Source: Lactobacillus paragasseri (GTDB lineage Bacteria > Bacillota > Bacilli > Lactobacillales > Lactobacillaceae). Taken from it: 64,000 nt of DNA. Numbering within the stretch: the stretch's first letter is position 1; each line of letters opens with the position of its first letter. The translations under genes and the position numbers were made by a program. The notes under the pieces were generated by a model that saw only the letters and a list, made by a program, of their open reading frames with translations, was not told the origin of the DNA and searched no databases. Shown here piece by piece: positions 62,201 through 64,000 of this stretch. Location of the stretch: contig NZ_AP018549.1 of NCBI RefSeq assembly GCF_003584685.1, positions 1,612,001 through 1,676,000 of the forward strand. Reading direction: 5' to 3'.

Positions 62201-62252
62201 ACTTATTGACAGTATCAACGCCATCTTTATAAGTATGATTTATATCTGGCAC
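56283..62252 (-). CDS. LPxTG-anchored MucBP/Mub-repeat adhesin, C-terminal part (frameshifted gene)
   Basis: This 1,989-residue fragment is the C-terminal part of a giant mucus-binding-type surface protein. It has no signal peptide and its listed start is an internal GTG. Content in order: a non-repeated region (to about 1050), a Mub-type module, two 364-residue tandem repeats (each NYxDDTTGKTL, ETIHYxYEDGKT, RFYDDTDHKFIELAPDIN and ETVHYxYEDG modules), a Pro/Thr/Lys/Glu wall region of 60-base repeats, LPQTG with a hydrophobic helix, and a KERKRRKR tail. The frame continues into the upstream part (62278-64000) after removal of one base near 62290-62293, so the two are one gene split by a +1 shift. 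Confidence 0.85.
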   Translation of the reverse strand: MPDINHTYKDGVDTVNKSDFIKATKNSDYDNAVNNKDYSLIPKAVLDAIPNGYVLDVESGAKIENSDTKYPNGMKNGTAEFGKTSMYYFDGDTVVYNLIKANSFTKKIIVKRNVKFENIDKPGVALKPDYNKKLDPIEVSGLYNPLTGRIISIADFSSKTSSLDLKEYSFPDEINGLIYQSANATVSYSQNQEHVIPKVSGSLIGSYVRVRGIGTGKFDTKGKAYNINDPYNIKELSAAKVDDNIIEFDQNILIQYGSNHANLVLIGQALGKTNQLLDSSIGNDKDKITFKYTDKQLQRDGYTYKIYYAEDGSSLASLAASAIGSVINGEDAVHAINQSWLINYATQNSFPAYDSLADALKANNQYDSSADGNVVSDYTQNFFVVYTPVQQEKQNFYIISDNDPYRRDPITKQFALPETTQDADKSGTDYFKIQGNKGSEVIPYNESGGARYNSLYNQGSATNYSQGQYDYDANGNLIKHNPGIPSDDSNPYLSGLMVYQRTGYYIDEAIYEYKDSQGKKHQIKFNVELTKNFDLSQAGNVSYSSDNGLLPILNYLTSGPSNSGKKCYLMPESYTSDTTPYKIKISGSEDWKVKDDESGVSYVDIPADEIWTFDNTDYDSSKMQDPSPQILHLHYAPTPLSEDGSVAKVQIHYVDVTGVDHLNPENQGITYKLNPSTSKYGAYMGNELELDNQGNPPSIFNIANVDQSYDNTNKDNEIVSKLAKEGYVVVQRDKQTRGKQQFNIFDSDQGNGSYDSNDAGMRYSGYLWATLNYYVFLKKQAQYPANYQVLLENDNGTVEKELVGLTELGIGGQDEDIATSFADPTGHSLETLEQKYQSIIDTLKKNPKYKNYDFVLEPTDNKKLKVTDKINGNFSDTESKLFTIYATYKKGKVTVHYIDVNGSAKTKDFNPSDGTEISDTAQNLTDKNYGDSYSNELWDYAQNNYILAADVPNAATSGIISAPNKDVYVYLKHATTTTVQHATLHENIKYQYKDGSKVANDYDRTIKYSRTKTHDLVTNNDSEWSAWKPVINQKDTNFETVTSPLINGYTADKKEITAPVPVDSDFGNEKTHNYNYVVTYSPDNQKIIVNYIDDTTGKTLSTKELNGKSDEKSDYTTKDSIAEYEKQHYDLVSDDTNGNELLFDHDDDVDQVYNVHLTHHMTPINDTKTINETIHYIYEDGKTASPDVVGTPVIFTHDGERDEVTNKEHWNDWKSEKDSFDAVKSPEVAGYTPDIDTVPEIKVEPTDSDIDRTVTYKADEQKAKLRFYDDTDHKFIELAPDINTTGQSNGNISFNVPYDFSNYSFIEVDSSNDPADKSNKLNGDTLDKVNYGNFDKDKNTDQIFIAHFTHKTAPVKDTKTVTETVHYVYEDGTKAHDDVQKEVTFTKTGTKDLVTGEEKSNWSKSKEFEEVVSPEIAGYTPDQEKIDSVTVSHDSKDIVRIVTYKANPQKITVNYVDDTTGKTLATKELNGKSDEKSGYTTGDSIANYEKQHYDLVSDETNGSELIFDHDDKVDQVYNVHLIHHLSSISDTKTINETIHYVYEDGKTARPDVIGTPVVFTRDGERDEVTNEDMWNDWTTKKDSFDKVQSPEIVGYIPNVDAVPEIKVKPTDSDIDRTVTYKADEQKAKLRFYDDTDHKFIELAPDINTLGKSNENISFNVPYNLSNYSFIEVDSSNDPANKSDKLNGDSLDNVNYGRFDTDKNEDQVFIAHFTHKTVPVKDTKAVTEIVHYLYEDGAKAHDDVQKQVIFTKTGSKDLVTGKEKSSWSGPQVFNEVFSPEIPGYTPDQGKINSMVVSKDSKDIERTVIYKAKPVEPTTPDKPTQPSKPTKPEEPTTPGKPVQPGEPTKPEEPTTPGKPAQPSEPTKPEEPTTPGKPAQPSEPTKPEEQTIPNKPNQSNETESSKTVAQINKLNKSKNIKASNTSTSLTHTTYAVGTSRNVTSAKQINRARTTLPQTGSQKTDLSLAGLALASVGAIIGLIGGKERKRRKR
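56590..56815 (-). repeat. 60-base in-frame repeats of the wall-spanning region
   Basis: About four near-identical 60-base units encode PTKPEEPTTPGKPAQPSE-type repeats. They keep several frames open on both strands, which creates false ORFs. Confidence 0.88.
56827..57918 (-). repeat. 1,092-base Mub tandem repeat, downstream copy
   Basis: This is one of two adjacent copies of a 364-codon unit; matching landmarks such as TTGTACGTTA lie at 57391 and 58483, exactly 1,092 bases apart. The unit boundaries are approximate. Confidence 0.8.
57919..59010 (-). repeat. 1,092-base Mub tandem repeat, upstream copy
   Basis: This is the second copy of the 364-codon unit. Protein identity between the copies is high (for example ADEQKAKLRFYDDTDHKF is identical), while other stretches have diverged. 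Confidence 0.8.
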
Positions 62253-62277
62253 TAAAATATCTGCTTGACTACCATCA

Positions 62278-64000
62278 TTAAAATGAAGTTTTAAAGTTAA
62301 TTGTTGATTGCCCAGAAATAGTTACAGAAGCTGAATTTTTATCTCCTGCGTTAATAACAATTGGTTTAAGTAAATCCGTCCAGGCAACAGAAGATCCATA
62401 AGCAGTCTTATTCAGATCTTTTTCAAAAGTTGGATCATAACCATTTAGAGTAACGCCATAAGTACTATTAGCAGGAACAACAGAAATCGTTGTTAGTACT
62501 GTCTTAATCTTTGCCCAATCAGTTACTTTATCAGCTGTTACAAAATGTGACTTCAAGCTAGGATCATCCCACTTAATACTATTCAAATTAATATTTTCAG
62601 TAGAATAATATTTTTCTATACCTGACTCAATAATATCTCCCGTGGCGGTATTTACTACTTGAACTGAATTTGCATCCTTTAGCTTAAAATCAAATTGAGA
62701 CTTGCCATCATCAGTTCCAGGTACATGTGAAACCACTACAGCATTGTAAGTATCTTTGTCTTCTGAGTTAACCAACACATTAGAAAAGGTCATATTCCAT
62801 GAACCTTTATCATCTGATTGTCCTTTAAATAATAAATCAATATCTTGGTTACCTTGAGCCAGACTCTTAGAGTAAGTTCCTGTTGCTGCAATAACATCCC
62901 AGTTACTTGTGGTTAAGCGATAAGCATTTTCAGAATTTTCAACAAATGGTAGTAAAGATTGATCAGTAACACGATAAGAAGTATTACTTAACTTTTCGCC
63001 TTCTGGTAATGCTAAGTAAACTTGCAAATCACTTGATAAGTTAAGGTGCGTAATTAAGTTTGAATTATTTAAGACTAGCTCCCAATTTTGATTAGTTGCA
63101 GTAAATTCACCAGAAATTTTAACAACTGTACGGCCATTTACTTTAAAGCTAGTTATCTTTACATCTCTAGGTAATGCAGTTTTATTAATGCTTGATAAAA
63201 CTGCATTAGTTGGTAACACAGCATAATAAGTCAATTTTTCAGGCTTGTTTAATAAGTCAGAAATATAAGAAGAAATACGACCAGCTTCTGATGCTCCAGG
63301 AACTTTATTATCCTGTCTTCCAGAAGCCGTGATGGTATTATAGTGAACCTCTGGCCTAACTGGAATTTTTTCAACAATAATTTGATTTTGAGTAAAGAGA
63401 GCTGGGGCACTTGAATTATTAATACCATCAGCAGTCACATACAAGTCAGTATGTAAATTATTACCTACTTTAACCTCACTGCCATCTGCATAAGTTTTAG
63501 CCAATACACCATTTAGGCCAAAATTAGGAGTAGATTCAAAAGCATTAAGTTCGTCAAAAGTCAGAACAACTTTCTTAATCAACTTGCCCGCATTATCTTT
63601 TAAAATTGTAGATTGATTGTTGACATCAACTGAACCCGTTTCAGTTGTTCCATCAGCGAGTGTAAAAGTATATTTAAATCCATTAGTGTTTGAAGGAACT
63701 GATAAACCACTTATATTCATTCCATCTGGAATATTAACAGTCATTACTACGTTTTTTAAATTATAAGCCGTTGTGTTTCTTGCAGAAATAGAACTATTTA
63801 AATTATGGTTACGTGTATCTTCCATTGGAGTAACTGGCTTACTGTCATCAATACTGCCATCGCTCTTAAACTCATATCTATCCGGGTCAATAGTTGCAGT
63901 AAATATATCTCCAATTGGCAAACTATCTAATCCGTGATCTTTTCCTAAAATAGTTACTGTAACCGGATTTATGGAACTACTAGACTTATCCCCTACAGCA
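62278..64000 (-). CDS. MucBP/Mub-type adhesin, upstream part of the frameshifted gene (cut by window edge)
   Basis: The reading frame is open to the right edge, so the signal peptide and start lie outside the window. The visible ~570 residues form a non-repeated, beta-rich surface domain with Asn/Asp/Thr/Ser-rich sequence and no recognised catalytic motif. The frame ends at TAA (62278-62280) directly after STINFKTSF. In the next frame the sequence continues as LHFNDGSQADILVPDINHTYKDG, joining smoothly to the fragment at 56283-62252. One extra A in the run TTTAAAAC explains the break. Confidence 0.8.
   Translation of the reverse strand, partial: AVGDKSSSSINPVTVTILGKDHGLDSLPIGDIFTATIDPDRYEFKSDGSIDDSKPVTPMEDTRNHNLNSSISARNTTAYNLKNVVMTVNIPDGMNISGLSVPSNTNGFKYTFTLADGTTETGSVDVNNQSTILKDNAGKLIKKVVLTFDELNAFESTPNFGLNGVLAKTYADGSEVKVGNNLHTDLYVTADGINNSSAPALFTQNQIIVEKIPVRPEVHYNTITASGRQDNKVPGASEAGRISSYISDLLNKPEKLTYYAVLPTNAVLSSINKTALPRDVKITSFKVNGRTVVKISGEFTATNQNWELVLNNSNLITHLNLSSDLQVYLALPEGEKLSNTSYRVTDQSLLPFVENSENAYRLTTSNWDVIAATGTYSKSLAQGNQDIDLLFKGQSDDKGSWNMTFSNVLVNSEDKDTYNAVVVSHVPGTDDGKSQFDFKLKDANSVQVVNTATGDIIESGIEKYYSTENINLNSIKWDDPSLKSHFVTADKVTDWAKIKTVLTTISVVPANSTYGVTLNGYDPTFEKDLNKTAYGSSVAWTDLLKPIVINAGDKNSASVTISGQSTINFKTSF

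Overview
The window is from a low-GC Firmicute chromosome, most likely the Lactobacillus gasseri/johnsonii group. The evidence is about 35% GC, an rRNA operon with a short tRNA-free spacer, T-box leaders, PepD/PepT peptidases, an alpha-glucoside PTS with a GH4 6-phospho-glucosidase, and two very large LPQTG-anchored mucus-binding-type surface proteins. No prophage, insertion sequence or CRISPR array is visible. This is inference from gene content; no database search was run.

Layout. 1-5.2 kb: a complete rRNA operon on the minus strand (16S, 23S, 5S) with tandem promoters, running into a tRNA cut by the left edge. 5.3-9.9 kb: serS with a T-box leader, a GNAT acetyltransferase overlapping a TVP38-type membrane protein, and an esterase plus XRE/TPR regulator pair. 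10-22.6 kb: a CcpA-site-controlled aldehyde dehydrogenase, a zinc-ribbon membrane protein, a second VTT protein, a HAD phosphatase, an MMPL exporter behind a TetR gene broken by an in-frame TGA, a beta-lactamase-fold protein lacking catalytic serines, a sugar kinase, a MarR-GNAT-GNAT operon and a DUF1304 protein. 22.7-28.1 kb: a Ugp-like ABC importer operon with an embedded beta-CASP metallo-hydrolase. 28.4-38.5 kb: PepD, an anchored NUC nuclease, an aldo/keto reductase, LtrA, a five-gene operon (pepT, DUF3290, DUF421, sirtuin-like, DnaQ-BRCT), a PAS protein and PnuC. 38.9-46 kb: the first adhesin, mscL and an Rpn nuclease gene with a C-terminal-only tandem copy. 46-51.1 kb: an alpha-glucoside PTS cluster (EIIA, membrane protein, RpiR, EIICB with two EIIB domains, GH4). 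51.5-56.2 kb: a second PAS paralogue and a sulfur-amino-acid block. 56.3-64 kb: the second adhesin, split by a +1 frameshift and cut by the right edge.

The main discovery candidate lies at 52.4-52.7 kb. A 34-codon leader peptide with four cysteine codons in five positions (C-C-C-N-C) sits between a good promoter and a Rho-independent terminator, directly before a cystine-type transporter. This has the layout of a cysteine-sensing ribosome-mediated attenuator. Just downstream, a T-box with a probable Met specifier precedes an unannotated 33-codon ORF, a MetE-like methyltransferase and luxS, so cysteine uptake and the methionine/AI-2 cycle lie side by side under separate RNA switches.

The second candidate is the Rpn locus. 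The full-length gene and its C-terminal-only duplicate share an internal ribosome-binding site plus ATG, so each could make a small C-terminal protein like the intragenic antitoxins described for Rpn anti-phage nucleases.
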